A stretch of DNA of 64,000 bases, taken from positions 62,001 through 126,000 of IMG/VR virus record IMGVR_UViG_3300030329_003696. One strand, written 5' to 3'. The notes beneath the pieces were generated by a model that worked only from the letters and a program-made list of their open reading frames with translations, made no database searches and was not told the origin of the DNA. Source of the stretch: a virus. Below, piece by piece: positions 53,966 to 62,224 of this stretch. Each line of letters opens with the position of its first letter. The stretch's first letter is position 1. The translations under genes were made by a program, and so were the position numbers.

Positions 53966-54013
53966 GAAAAAAGCCCTAGGTGGTTCAGTCACAATTCGGA
54001 GCACTCTCTAGGG
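53966..54013 (-). terminator. Terminator behind UDP-glucose dehydrogenase
   Basis: CCCTAG and CTAGGG pair, followed by GCTTTTTTC; a second stem GTGGTTTAG/CTGAACCAC competes with it and could make a switchable structure. Confidence 0.72.
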
Positions 54014-54051
54014 TTGTCTTACCTAAACCACACCATTAAAGTAAATAGGTA

Positions 54052-54918
54052 TTAGTCCGTAGAATCGACTTGTGCCCCATAGATACGCTTCCAGTCTTGA
54101 TCTTCCCTAACAGAGAGGTTGTAGCTCCACGCTGCTTCTAATAAAGGACAATCGACGCCCTGTTCTGCAAAAAGAGTAATCATACCATTTAAATCTTTTG
54201 GAAAACACTTGCCCCCAAACCCCAATTGACCGTCAGGTCCCGGTACATTCCAGTGTGACCCTCCCAATCTAGAGTCTGTTTGGTTCGCTGCCCCTATAAA
54301 TTTATTGTAATCAATACCTAAAGATTCACTAAGTTGATACATATGATTCGCAAAGGTCACCCTAACCGAAAGATAACTGTTGATTGTATACTTTATTAGC
54401 TCTGCCTCTGTGTTTGATACAAATATACATTCACACCCCACCCACAATGACTCATGATATCTTTGGAATATGCCCCTTAAGGACTCTGAGTCGCCCTCTG
54501 GAAGCCCTAAAACATGATACTTGGCATTGCGTAGGTCTTCGTAAGCATTTCGCTCTGTGAGGAACTCAGGGTTTGTTACAATCACAATATTACTAAATTC
54601 TTTTTTGAGTCGCTCTGAAGTTCCCGGTGACATAGTTGATTTTATTAAAACGATGGGCTTGTCTACCCTATTTTCTGACAAATCGCTGATCAATCCTAAA
54701 CTTTGCTCTAATATTCCCGTATGACACTTACCATTTTTATCCATAGGCGTCGGAACTGCCACATAAATTAACTCTGAGCGTGTTACAACGCGATTATAAC
54801 CCTCTGAAATGTCGCCGTCTCTTGCATCAAACGCTTCTATTGAATGATGAGAGTTTTCGATGAGGAACTTTTCCATAGAACCACCAACAAAACCTCTACC
54901 AATAATACCGATTCTCAT
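54052..54918 (-). CDS. Short UDP-glucose/GDP-mannose dehydrogenase
   Basis: NAD-dependent oxidation of a sugar nucleotide to its uronic acid. 288 residues: an N-terminal Rossmann fold (GIIGRGFVGGSM, 3-14), AVPTPMDKNG, IKSTMSPGTSERL, and the catalytic Cys in GFGGKCFPKDLNGM (about 242-255). The C-terminal UDP-binding domain (over 100 residues in cellular enzymes) is missing, though the reading frame ends cleanly. RNA copy B lies directly before it. Whether it is active alone is open. Confidence 0.8.
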   Translation of the reverse strand: MRIGIIGRGFVGGSMEKFLIENSHHSIEAFDARDGDISEGYNRVVTRSELIYVAVPTPMDKNGKCHTGILEQSLGLISDLSENRVDKPIVLIKSTMSPGTSERLKKEFSNIVIVTNPEFLTERNAYEDLRNAKYHVLGLPEGDSESLRGIFQRYHESLWVGCECIFVSNTEAELIKYTINSYLSVRVTFANHMYQLSESLGIDYNKFIGAANQTDSRLGGSHWNVPGPDGQLGFGGKCFPKDLNGMITLFAEQGVDCPLLEAAWSYNLSVREDQDWKRIYGAQVDSTD

Positions 54919-54954
54919 AACTTCTCCCTATTTTGTTATTACATACCAAGACCA

Positions 54955-55212
54955 TTTATACCTGTAAAGATATTACAAGCACTTTAGTTGAGATAGGAAG
55001 CAGTTAGGTCTTCAACACTAATTTCTTTACACTCACTCAATAAATTTGCCTTGAGGCCTTTACAGGTCTAGGTTGGTTGGTCACACAGAGCCTAGATTTC
55101 AATTTTGCCTAACCTTGGAGTCCTTGGAAACTCGCCGGTAACTTCCTAATTCAGCTGGACTTAGGTGAGGCTACAGCCCAATTATTCACTTTATACAAAT
55201 ATTTGCTGAATC
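54955..55212 (-). ncRNA. Structured RNA, copy B of a two-copy family (about 258 nt)
   Basis: Homologue of 32224-32478. Shared: ATTTGTATAAAG, AAATCTAGGC, CAACCTAGACCT, GGTATAAA. Stems kept with changed bases: TTCAGC/GCTGAA, GGGCT/AGTCC (one G-U, pairs only on this strand), GAGT/ACTC, TCTAGG/CCTAGA, ACCTGTAAAG/CTTTACAGGT. It ends 37 bases before the dehydrogenase start, so it could be a 5' leader; copy A has no gene in that position. 54919-55338 holds no reading frame of note. Confidence 0.72.
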
Positions 55213-55297
55213 TGATCACTTTTCAACCATTGATCTACTATATTCTAGCTCTTTTTACAAGTTTTAGCAAAACGTTTTTTGGAATTTTGCCCTCTTC

Positions 55298-55307
55298 TGT
55301 GTATAAT
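55298..55307 (+). promoter_or_regulatory. Late-type promoter motif TGTGTATAAT
   Basis: First plus-strand promoter of the rightward block; no TTGACA 17 bases upstream. Identical 10-mer at 62170-62179 and 34597-34588. Confidence 0.5.
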
Positions 55308-55338
55308 AGGATGGAGAGACAGTAACAAGCACTAAGAT

Positions 55339-55539
55339 ATGGAACAAAAAATGACTGAAAAAATTAATGGTGACAAAAAAAATCCAACGAAATGTGAATC
55401 TGTGACTTGCTGCAAGGCGACAGCATCGCTACAGAAGTCTGTGGCCGAAGATTTGAAGAAGGAAGACAAGAACTTACAGGATATTTTAAATGACGACTCT
55501 GAAAACACTGCCGCTGGGGATCAGCCCTGCGAAGATTAA
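55339..55539 (+). CDS. Small acidic protein, 66 aa
   Basis: Charged, with CESVTCCK and a final CED. Weak ribosome site. It overlaps the next gene by 50 bases. Unrecognised. Confidence 0.48.
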   Translation: MEQKMTEKINGDKKNPTKCESVTCCKATASLQKSVAEDLKKEDKNLQDILNDDSENTAAGDQPCED

Positions 55540-56194
55540 GCAAGAAAAAGTTATAATAGACGCTTGCTGCTTTGATGACCTAAAGCACCCCTATTATTCT
55601 GAAGACACAGAGTGTATAAAAGACCACTGCCTACAGGATATTGTGGGTTTAGACACTGAATTTATGTATTCAGCCTTTTGTTTTGGCAAAGAAATCGAAA
55701 CAGATAGTGGTACTCACGGGGAAGTGGGGTTAGGTAGACTAACCAAAGAGGACGATCAAGTAATTTTACTTAGAGAGTCCGCTATTTTCTACCAAAATCA
55801 AGATTCTGGAAGAGTTCCACCCCAAAATGACAACGAAATAAACCAAGGCTTCTTTGAAGAAGACTCAAACCTGCTTATATCAGTCTTCCAAACAGACCCT
55901 TTAGACTCTCATCTCATACAAAACACACTTTTCTACAATGGTGGGTATGTAAAACTCACCGATGAGGGTATATTATGCTCCCTAGATGGTCACTTAATTA
56001 AATTTAGCCCTCAAGACTTGGTTAAATTTATATCTAGAAGTAGTGCTAACATATCAACTGGCCCTATTTCTATTAAACCATTAAAAACTCGGCCCTCTAG
56101 AGTCAAAAAAGGAACAGTTATCTTCAACGAAATCAAAAGCAAGCTTGAAGTATACGATGGAACAGAGTGGAAAACTCTAAAATGGGAGGACTAA
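55490..56194 (+). CDS. Hypothetical protein, 234 aa
   Basis: Acidic, with Cys pairs near the front and a beta-rich C-terminal third ending KLEVYDGTEWKTLKW, a phrase typical of virion proteins that wrap others. Perhaps structural; unrecognised. Confidence 0.52.
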   Translation: MTTLKTLPLGISPAKIKQEKVIIDACCFDDLKHPYYSEDTECIKDHCLQDIVGLDTEFMYSAFCFGKEIETDSGTHGEVGLGRLTKEDDQVILLRESAIFYQNQDSGRVPPQNDNEINQGFFEEDSNLLISVFQTDPLDSHLIQNTLFYNGGYVKLTDEGILCSLDGHLIKFSPQDLVKFISRSSANISTGPISIKPLKTRPSRVKKGTVIFNEIKSKLEVYDGTEWKTLKWED

Positions 56195-56195
56195 C

Positions 56196-56711
56196 ATGAA
56201 ATTACCCAAAGGAATGACTGAACAACAGGTTATAGATCAAATAAATATTGTCTGTAATAGAATATCACCTAGATATACCTTTTATGGATATACAGTTGAT
56301 GACATAAAACAGGAATCTTTCATTATTTGTATGGAAGCCCTAAACAGATATGATGGAATTCGCCCTTTGGAAAACTTCCTGAGTGTAAATCTATCTAATC
56401 GACTTAAAAATTTCGTGAGAGACAATCACTTTTTAGGTTCTGAGAACACAGAGAGACAAAAAGTTTACCAACCGGCTCAGTTGGAATACGAGGACTACAT
56501 AGTAGACGAAGAAAATAAACTTTCTATATCATACGATCATATACAAAAGGAAGAAATGGTTGATGCTATTAATAAATACCTACCAGCCAACATGAGAATG
56601 GATTATCTCAAGATGATTAATGATGTTTATATTACGAAACAACGAAGAGAAGAGATCACAAATATAATTATAGATATTTTACAGGAACACGGTTACCATG
56701 AAGAAGGGTAG
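56196..56711 (+). CDS. gp55-like late sigma factor
   Basis: 171 residues. The segment YTVDDIKQESFIICMEALNR followed by YDGIRPLENFLSVNLSNRL (about 32-72) is a sigma region 2 with the DIKQE helix and an aromatic -10-binding stretch. There is no clear region 4, as in T4 gp55. It would direct host core polymerase to late promoters; the GTGTATAAT motif is the candidate target. It stands at the head of the virion block. Confidence 0.74.
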   Translation: MKLPKGMTEQQVIDQINIVCNRISPRYTFYGYTVDDIKQESFIICMEALNRYDGIRPLENFLSVNLSNRLKNFVRDNHFLGSENTERQKVYQPAQLEYEDYIVDEENKLSISYDHIQKEEMVDAINKYLPANMRMDYLKMINDVYITKQRREEITNIIIDILQEHGYHEEG

Positions 56712-57510
56712 ATTCTCTAAAGACGAGATAAAATTCATAAAAGAGAATATTGATACCGGTGCAAACCGAATAGCAACCGAACTAAACCGAGATCCTGACA
56801 GTGTTTTGGATTTAATCAAGAGAAATGTTGCCAAGGGCGAGTTTGAGCGTCCAATTTGGATGGAAGATCAGGGCGATGTAGAAAAAGCCAAGTACGATTT
56901 AACCTTTAGACCGTATTGGACAGAGCTAAAACAGCAATTTACCGACGACGAGCTTGAATTATTCCAATACCACTGGGCAAGAATCATCTCACAGTTTAAA
57001 GATGATGTGATTCCCACCGAAGAACTACAAGTTGTTGACCTAATTAAGCTAGAATTGCTAATGAATAGGGCACTCAAGCACAACAAAGAGAACATCGAGC
57101 AGATATCAGCCCTAGAAGCCCTCATATTAAGCGAGAGACAGCGTGATCCAGATCAGGTAGACAAAGACGCCTTGTTTAATATGGAGCGTCAGGTGGCCTC
57201 TCTGAAGGCCTCACAGGAGTCTTTGAATCGTGACTACAGAGATTTACAAACAAAGAAGAACTCGATGTTAAAGGAAATGAAGGCGACCCGTGAGCAACGA
57301 GTTAAAAGATTAGAAGATAGTAAACAGAACTTTACTAGTTGGATGTCGTATCTTGTAGCTAATCCGGAAGTAACAAATGCTTATGGTCTTGAGATGGAAA
57401 AAATGAGATTAGCAATGAACAAGGAAAAAGAAAGACTAGCACAATACCACAAATATACGGATGAGATGGTAGATCAACCATTTCTAACACCCGAAACAGT
57501 TAAAGACTAA
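56698..57510 (+). CDS. Possible small terminase subunit, 270 aa
   Basis: An N-terminal helix-turn-helix (FSKDEIKFIKENIDTGANRI, ATELNRDPDSVLDLI, about 5-40) and a long coiled coil (about 120-210) match the plan of small terminases. Gene order (sigma, this gene, then protease, large terminase, portal) is compatible. No direct family match; a scaffold or DNA-binding virion protein is the alternative. Confidence 0.42.
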   Translation: MKKGRFSKDEIKFIKENIDTGANRIATELNRDPDSVLDLIKRNVAKGEFERPIWMEDQGDVEKAKYDLTFRPYWTELKQQFTDDELELFQYHWARIISQFKDDVIPTEELQVVDLIKLELLMNRALKHNKENIEQISALEALILSERQRDPDQVDKDALFNMERQVASLKASQESLNRDYRDLQTKKNSMLKEMKATREQRVKRLEDSKQNFTSWMSYLVANPEVTNAYGLEMEKMRLAMNKEKERLAQYHKYTDEMVDQPFLTPETVKD

Positions 57511-57526
57511 AAGGAACAGGACTAAA

Positions 57527-58522
57527 ATGAAAACAGCTATTATTTTTGGCGTTACCGGACAGGACGGAAGCCACCTTGCAGATTTACTACTAGAAAAAAA
57601 CTACAAGGTCGTAGGAGTGTCTAGGCGTTCCAGTACAGACAACACAGATAGAATTAGACATATCCTCAATAATGAAAACTTTATTTTGGTTCAAGGAGAC
57701 ATAACGGACGCATTTAGCGTTTCAAGAATACTTAAAGAATACGTTCATGTAGATGAAATCTACAACCTAGCAGCTCAGTCTCACGTCGCCGTGTCATTTA
57801 AGCAACCAGCACTGACTTGGGATATAACGGGAAAGGGTTGTCTCAATATTCTACAAAGCATGATTGATCTCGATATGTTACAGACTAGATTTTACCAAGC
57901 TAGTAGCAGTGAGATGTATGGTAAAAACTACGACGAATTATCATCGGGAAGCAAATATCAAGATGAAGAAACAAAATTTTTACCTCAGTCGCCATATGCG
58001 ATTGCAAAATGTGCCGCTCACTACATGACAAGACTAGTAAGAGAAGGTCACGGAATACATGCGAGTGCCGGAATTTTATTTAATCACGAAGGTCCGAGAA
58101 GGGGTGAGACTTTTGTAACTAGAAAGATTACAAAATGGATCGGAGACTTTATTAAAAGTGGACGCGATCCAGAATTTCCAAAGCTGCGTCTAGGCAACTT
58201 GGAAGCATTTCGAGATTGGGGGTATGCGGGAGATTACGTGGAAGCCATGTGGATGATGCTCCAGCAGGAAAGTCCAGATGATTATGTCATCTGCACTGGT
58301 AAAACTCATACGATTCGCGAGTTCCTAGACGTAGCGTTTTTACATGTGGGTATTGATGACTGGTCTGAATATGTAGTACAAGACCCAGAGTTTTACAGAC
58401 CAGCAGAGGTAGACTATCTCAGGGGATGCAACGACAAGGCTATGGAAAAATTAGGCTGGAAGCCAAATCATTCTTTTGAAGATCTTGTTAAAATGATGGT
58501 TAAGCACGATGTAGAGAATTAA
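57527..58522 (+). CDS. gmd: GDP-mannose 4,6-dehydratase
   Basis: Makes GDP-4-keto-6-deoxymannose, the precursor of GDP-fucose and rhamnose. 331 residues, extended SDR fold: GVTGQDGSHLADLLL (8-22) binds NADP, SSEMYG and SPYAIAKCAAHY carry the S, Y and K of the active site, and NHEGPRRGETFVTRK is the GMD substrate motif. Clean ribosome site AAAGGAACAGG. Placed among virion genes, suggesting glycan decoration of the particle or surface remodelling. Confidence 0.88.
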   Translation: MKTAIIFGVTGQDGSHLADLLLEKNYKVVGVSRRSSTDNTDRIRHILNNENFILVQGDITDAFSVSRILKEYVHVDEIYNLAAQSHVAVSFKQPALTWDITGKGCLNILQSMIDLDMLQTRFYQASSSEMYGKNYDELSSGSKYQDEETKFLPQSPYAIAKCAAHYMTRLVREGHGIHASAGILFNHEGPRRGETFVTRKITKWIGDFIKSGRDPEFPKLRLGNLEAFRDWGYAGDYVEAMWMMLQQESPDDYVICTGKTHTIREFLDVAFLHVGIDDWSEYVVQDPEFYRPAEVDYLRGCNDKAMEKLGWKPNHSFEDLVKMMVKHDVEN

Positions 58523-58776
58523 TGATAATTTATAACGTGACATTAGATCTAACATTAGTAATTGCTAGACTGAAAGAATTTAGACTTGGAGAATTTAATT
58601 CCCTTTGCCCCACTGTTTTTACGGAGGCAGGAAATCCAGATGACGCCTGTTACTTCACTATGTGCAGATTTTCAGATATAATATTAAAACAAAAGGAAAC
58701 AGCGACTACCGCTCTTTTATTAAAAGACGTGTTACATGATATACGCATAACAAAAGTGAGACCTAAAGATGCCTAG
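58522..58776 (+). CDS. Hypothetical protein, 84 aa
   Basis: Soluble, mixed alpha/beta. Start overlaps the gmd stop (TAATG). Unrecognised. Confidence 0.55.
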   Translation: MIIYNVTLDLTLVIARLKEFRLGEFNSLCPTVFTEAGNPDDACYFTMCRFSDIILKQKETATTALLLKDVLHDIRITKVRPKDA

Positions 58777-59035
58777 AAACTATAACGACCCAGTCTACGC
58801 AGAGTGGAGAAAGAGAGTTCTGGCTAGAGATAAATATAAATGCCAGATGCCAAACTGTAAAAGGAAAAAGAGCTTACAAGTACACCACATCCAAAAATGG
58901 TCTTCTGCCTCTACACTTAGATTTGAAGTAGACAATGGGATTACCCTTTGTTACGGTTGCCATAAAGAGGTTACTAACAACGAAACTTTTTATGAGTCCT
59001 TATTTCATCAAATAGTGAGAGAGAAAAATGTCTAA
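58769..59035 (+). CDS. HNH endonuclease, 88 aa
   Basis: A compact HNH: CQMPNCKRKKSLQVHHIQKW (zinc Cys pair and HH), then NGITLCYGCHKEVTNNE (second Cys pair). Phage HNH proteins beside terminase can assist packaging cleavage (as in HK97); here it lies two genes before the protease and terminase. Confidence 0.82.
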   Translation: MPRNYNDPVYAEWRKRVLARDKYKCQMPNCKRKKSLQVHHIQKWSSASTLRFEVDNGITLCYGCHKEVTNNETFYESLFHQIVREKNV

Positions 59036-59534
59036 AGCACCAGCATATACAGTCATCAAAGACAGTAGAGAACAAGATGGGTATACGTTTGAAAAATTTA
59101 ATAGTAGGTACCACGCTTGTGCTGGTATGGTTGTTAGAAAATTAGATACAGGAGATTATTCTCTAGAAGGCCTAGAAGATAAAGTCTGTATAGAAAGAAA
59201 AGGTAGAATATCAGAACTCGCAATTAATCTAGGTAAGGACAAACACCGGTTTATGCGTGAGATAGAAAGGATGAAAGAGTTTCCTTTCAAATTTTTAGTT
59301 TTAGAATTTTCTCTAGAGGATGTAATGGACTTTCCAGAAAGGTCAGACATACCGGAAGAAAACTGGAACTCTCTTAAGATAACTAATAAATACATACTAA
59401 AAATGCTGATAGAATTTCAAATGTACGACGATATACACGTTATATTTTGCGGAAGTAAGAAAAACGCAAAACTTGTAGTTAGCAGTATATTAAAACGTGT
59501 AAACGAATACTACTCTATCGGGAGAAAAAAGTGA
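59028..59534 (+). CDS. ERCC4/XPF-type nuclease
   Basis: 168 residues with DSREQDGY (about 10-17) and the catalytic set RKLDTGDYSL and VCIERKGRISEL (GDY...ERK, about 42-68). Structure-specific nuclease fold used on flaps and branched DNA. It could debranch DNA before packaging. It overlaps both neighbours by a few bases. Confidence 0.8.
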   Translation: MSKAPAYTVIKDSREQDGYTFEKFNSRYHACAGMVVRKLDTGDYSLEGLEDKVCIERKGRISELAINLGKDKHRFMREIERMKEFPFKFLVLEFSLEDVMDFPERSDIPEENWNSLKITNKYILKMLIEFQMYDDIHVIFCGSKKNAKLVVSSILKRVNEYYSIGRKK

Positions 59535-60184
59535 CAGTAAACGTAGATATGATTTCAGATATAAATTCTTACGGCATAGATATAAAAAATAGAGAACTGT
59601 TTCTTCACAGCTATATAGCTAATAACGATGAAGATCCTGGAGTAGACCATAAAATGGCTGCTTCATTCTACAAAAACATAAGAATGTTAGATAATCTATC
59701 CAAAGACCCCATAATAATTCACATGCACAGCGTAGGTGGAAACTGGAATGATGGAATGACTATCTATGATTCCATATTATTATGTGATTCATACGTCACG
59801 ATAATCGCTTACGGCCAAGCCGAGTCAATGAGTAGTATCATACTGCAAGCTGCCGATAAGAGAGTTATGACACCAAACTCGTATTTTATGTGTCACTTTG
59901 GTTCTAGCGGGTATTCTGGGAATTACTTGGATGTTCAGAAGGGTGCAGCTTTTGAGAAAAGACAAACCGAAAAGATGTTAGATATATATTCAGAAGTTTG
60001 CTCTGAAGGGAAATACTTCAAGGATCAGTATACAGATATAACGGAAGATAAAGTTAAAAATTATCTAAAAAGAAAGTTGAAAGATGGCGACTGGTACTTA
60101 GATCCTAATGAAGCAGTCTTCTACGGATTTGCAGACTGTGTATTAAAAACAAGAAAATGTCAAACAATCAATAGTTTAAAATAG
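59531..60184 (+). CDS. ClpP-like serine protease
   Basis: 217 residues of the ClpP/crotonase fold: HMHSVGGNWNDGMTIYDSI (65-82), nucleophile S99 in GQAESMSSI, H122 in MCHFGSSG, and an Asp in GDWYLDPNEAVFYGFAD. Placement right before the terminase and portal suggests a head-maturation protease, as in several phage families that use ClpP-like enzymes. An intracellular regulatory protease is the alternative. Confidence 0.8.
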   Translation: MTVNVDMISDINSYGIDIKNRELFLHSYIANNDEDPGVDHKMAASFYKNIRMLDNLSKDPIIIHMHSVGGNWNDGMTIYDSILLCDSYVTIIAYGQAESMSSIILQAADKRVMTPNSYFMCHFGSSGYSGNYLDVQKGAAFEKRQTEKMLDIYSEVCSEGKYFKDQYTDITEDKVKNYLKRKLKDGDWYLDPNEAVFYGFADCVLKTRKCQTINSLK

Positions 60185-60185
60185 T

Positions 60186-62162
60186 ATGACTGATTTGAAA
60201 AATATCGATGAAGCTTGGTTGAACCTAGATATAAAAGAAAAAAATCTTTTTAATCCGTTCAAGCTTGTTAATTTTAACGACGACGACTTTCACCTTAAGA
60301 TGCTTTGGCTCATGACTAGGCCAGAGTATTTTTCCTTTTTATGTAAACATGTTTTTAATATAAACATTCTACCATCTCAAGCACTTTTCTTATGCGAGAT
60401 GTGGAACAGAAGATTCCCCATGCTCATCGCTAGTCGTGGTTTTGGTAAATCATTTATATTATCACTGTACGCCATGATCAGAGCCTTGCTTTTGCCCGAA
60501 AGAAAAGTCGTTGTAGTTGGTGCTGCATTCCGACAGTCGAAGGTGCTTTTTGAATATATGGAAACAATTTGGAACAATTCTCCAATTCTGAGAAGTATGT
60601 GTGACTCTAACAGTGGTCCCAGAAGAGATGTTGATCGTTGTGTTATGAGGATAAATAACTCTAGAGTAACATGTTTACCTTTAGGTGATGGACAAAAAAT
60701 TAGAGGTCAAAGAGCCAATGATATTATTAGTGACGAGTTTGCTTCGATCCCCAGAGATATCTTTGAAACTGTTGTTGCTGGCTTTGCTGCTGTTAGTTCT
60801 GATCCCATAGAGAACGTAAAGAAGATAGCAGCAAGAAAAAAAGCCCAAGAGTTGGGGGTTGAGCTAGAGGAAGAGAGTGACTCTGTACTAGAAAAGAAAG
60901 ACAACCAAATTATATTAAGCGGTACAGCCTATTATGATTTTAACCATTTTGCAGTATACTGGAAGAAGTGGAAATCAATAATTAAAAGTCAGGGAAGATT
61001 AAACAGGTTGAGAGAAATATTTGGAGAAGACCCACCTAAAGATTTTGACTGGAGGGACTACTCCATAATCAGAGTTCCTTACGAGCTTTTACCAGAAGGC
61101 TTCATGGATGCCTCACAGGTTGCTAGATCAAAGGCGACGGTTCATGCTGGAATATATCAAATGGAGTTCGGAGCGTGCTTTACACGTGATTCTCAGGGCT
61201 TCTTTAAGCGTACTCTAATAGAAAGTTGTGTTACGAATGATACAGACTCCGTAAAAGACTCAAAAGGTGAACAAATATGTTTTCAGGCACAGCTAAGGGG
61301 GGACATAAATAAAAAGTATATATTTGGTGTTGACCCCGCATCAGAAGTTGATAATTTTAGCATAGTAGTTTTAGAGGTTAATGGCGACCACAGAAGAATT
61401 GTTCACTGCTGGACTACAAACAGGTCGGAACACAAAGAAAAGGTGAAGAGCGGTTTTTCCTCAGAGAGCGATTTCTACGCCTACTGTGCTAGAAAAATCA
61501 GAGATCTAATGAAGATATTCCCATGTATACACATCGCTATGGATGCTGGTGGTGGAGGAATTGCTGTCATGGAATCCCTACACGATCAAGACAAGATCCA
61601 AGATGGAGAGTTACCCATCTGGCCAGTTATAGATGATGATAAGCCAAAAGATACAGATGACCACAGAGGGCTACACATACTTGAGATGTGTCAATTTTCC
61701 AAGTATGACTGGTTAGCTGAAGCAAATCATGGAATGAGAAAAGATTTTGAGGACAAGGTTCTTTTATTCCCAATGTTTGACTCCGTAAGCTTAGGAATAG
61801 CAAATGTCGAGGATGGACTAAAAGGTAGAAACTATGATACGTTAGAGCAGTGTGTTATGGAAATTGAGGATCTTAAAGACGAATTGACTATGATTCAAAT
61901 CACTCAGACGGCCACAGGTAGAGATAAGTGGGACACACCAGAAACAGTTATAGGAACCGGTAAAAAGGGTAAGCTAAGAAAAGACCGTTACTCTTCTTTA
62001 CTTATGGCTAATATGGCCGCTAGAACCTTATCAAGAATGCCGGAGGCAACAATCTACAATTTCTACGGTGGTTTCGCAACGCTAGAAAAATCTAAAGACA
62101 AAACCGGAGAAGACTACTCTGGCCCAAACTGGTTCACAGATGGTATGAATGGCATTTATTAA
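60186..62162 (+). CDS. Terminase large subunit
   Basis: The packaging motor and nuclease. 658 residues: Walker A ASRGFGKS (82-89), Walker B region NDIISDEFA (about 181-189), coupling motif LSGTAYYDF, and the RNase H-like nuclease domain with FGVDPASEVDN and IAMDAGGGG Asp residues. It begins two bases after the protease stop. Identification is firm. Confidence 0.93.
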   Translation: MTDLKNIDEAWLNLDIKEKNLFNPFKLVNFNDDDFHLKMLWLMTRPEYFSFLCKHVFNINILPSQALFLCEMWNRRFPMLIASRGFGKSFILSLYAMIRALLLPERKVVVVGAAFRQSKVLFEYMETIWNNSPILRSMCDSNSGPRRDVDRCVMRINNSRVTCLPLGDGQKIRGQRANDIISDEFASIPRDIFETVVAGFAAVSSDPIENVKKIAARKKAQELGVELEEESDSVLEKKDNQIILSGTAYYDFNHFAVYWKKWKSIIKSQGRLNRLREIFGEDPPKDFDWRDYSIIRVPYELLPEGFMDASQVARSKATVHAGIYQMEFGACFTRDSQGFFKRTLIESCVTNDTDSVKDSKGEQICFQAQLRGDINKKYIFGVDPASEVDNFSIVVLEVNGDHRRIVHCWTTNRSEHKEKVKSGFSSESDFYAYCARKIRDLMKIFPCIHIAMDAGGGGIAVMESLHDQDKIQDGELPIWPVIDDDKPKDTDDHRGLHILEMCQFSKYDWLAEANHGMRKDFEDKVLLFPMFDSVSLGIANVEDGLKGRNYDTLEQCVMEIEDLKDELTMIQITQTATGRDKWDTPETVIGTGKKGKLRKDRYSSLLMANMAARTLSRMPEATIYNFYGGFATLEKSKDKTGEDYSGPNWFTDGMNGIY

Positions 62163-62169
62163 TCTTTTT

Positions 62170-62179
62170 TGTGTATAAT
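62170..62179 (+). promoter_or_regulatory. Late-type promoter motif TGTGTATAAT
   Basis: In the 62-base gap between terminase and portal, after a T-rich tract; same 10-mer as at 55298. Confidence 0.5.
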
Positions 62180-62224
62180 CTATTAACAATCCAATTACAA
62201 TCCAACTGTTGATAGGAACACTAA

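Noticed and set aside
54052-55338. Origin of replication at the divergence point
   Set aside because: AT-rich and well placed, but no iterons, DnaA-like boxes or skew could be established by eye.
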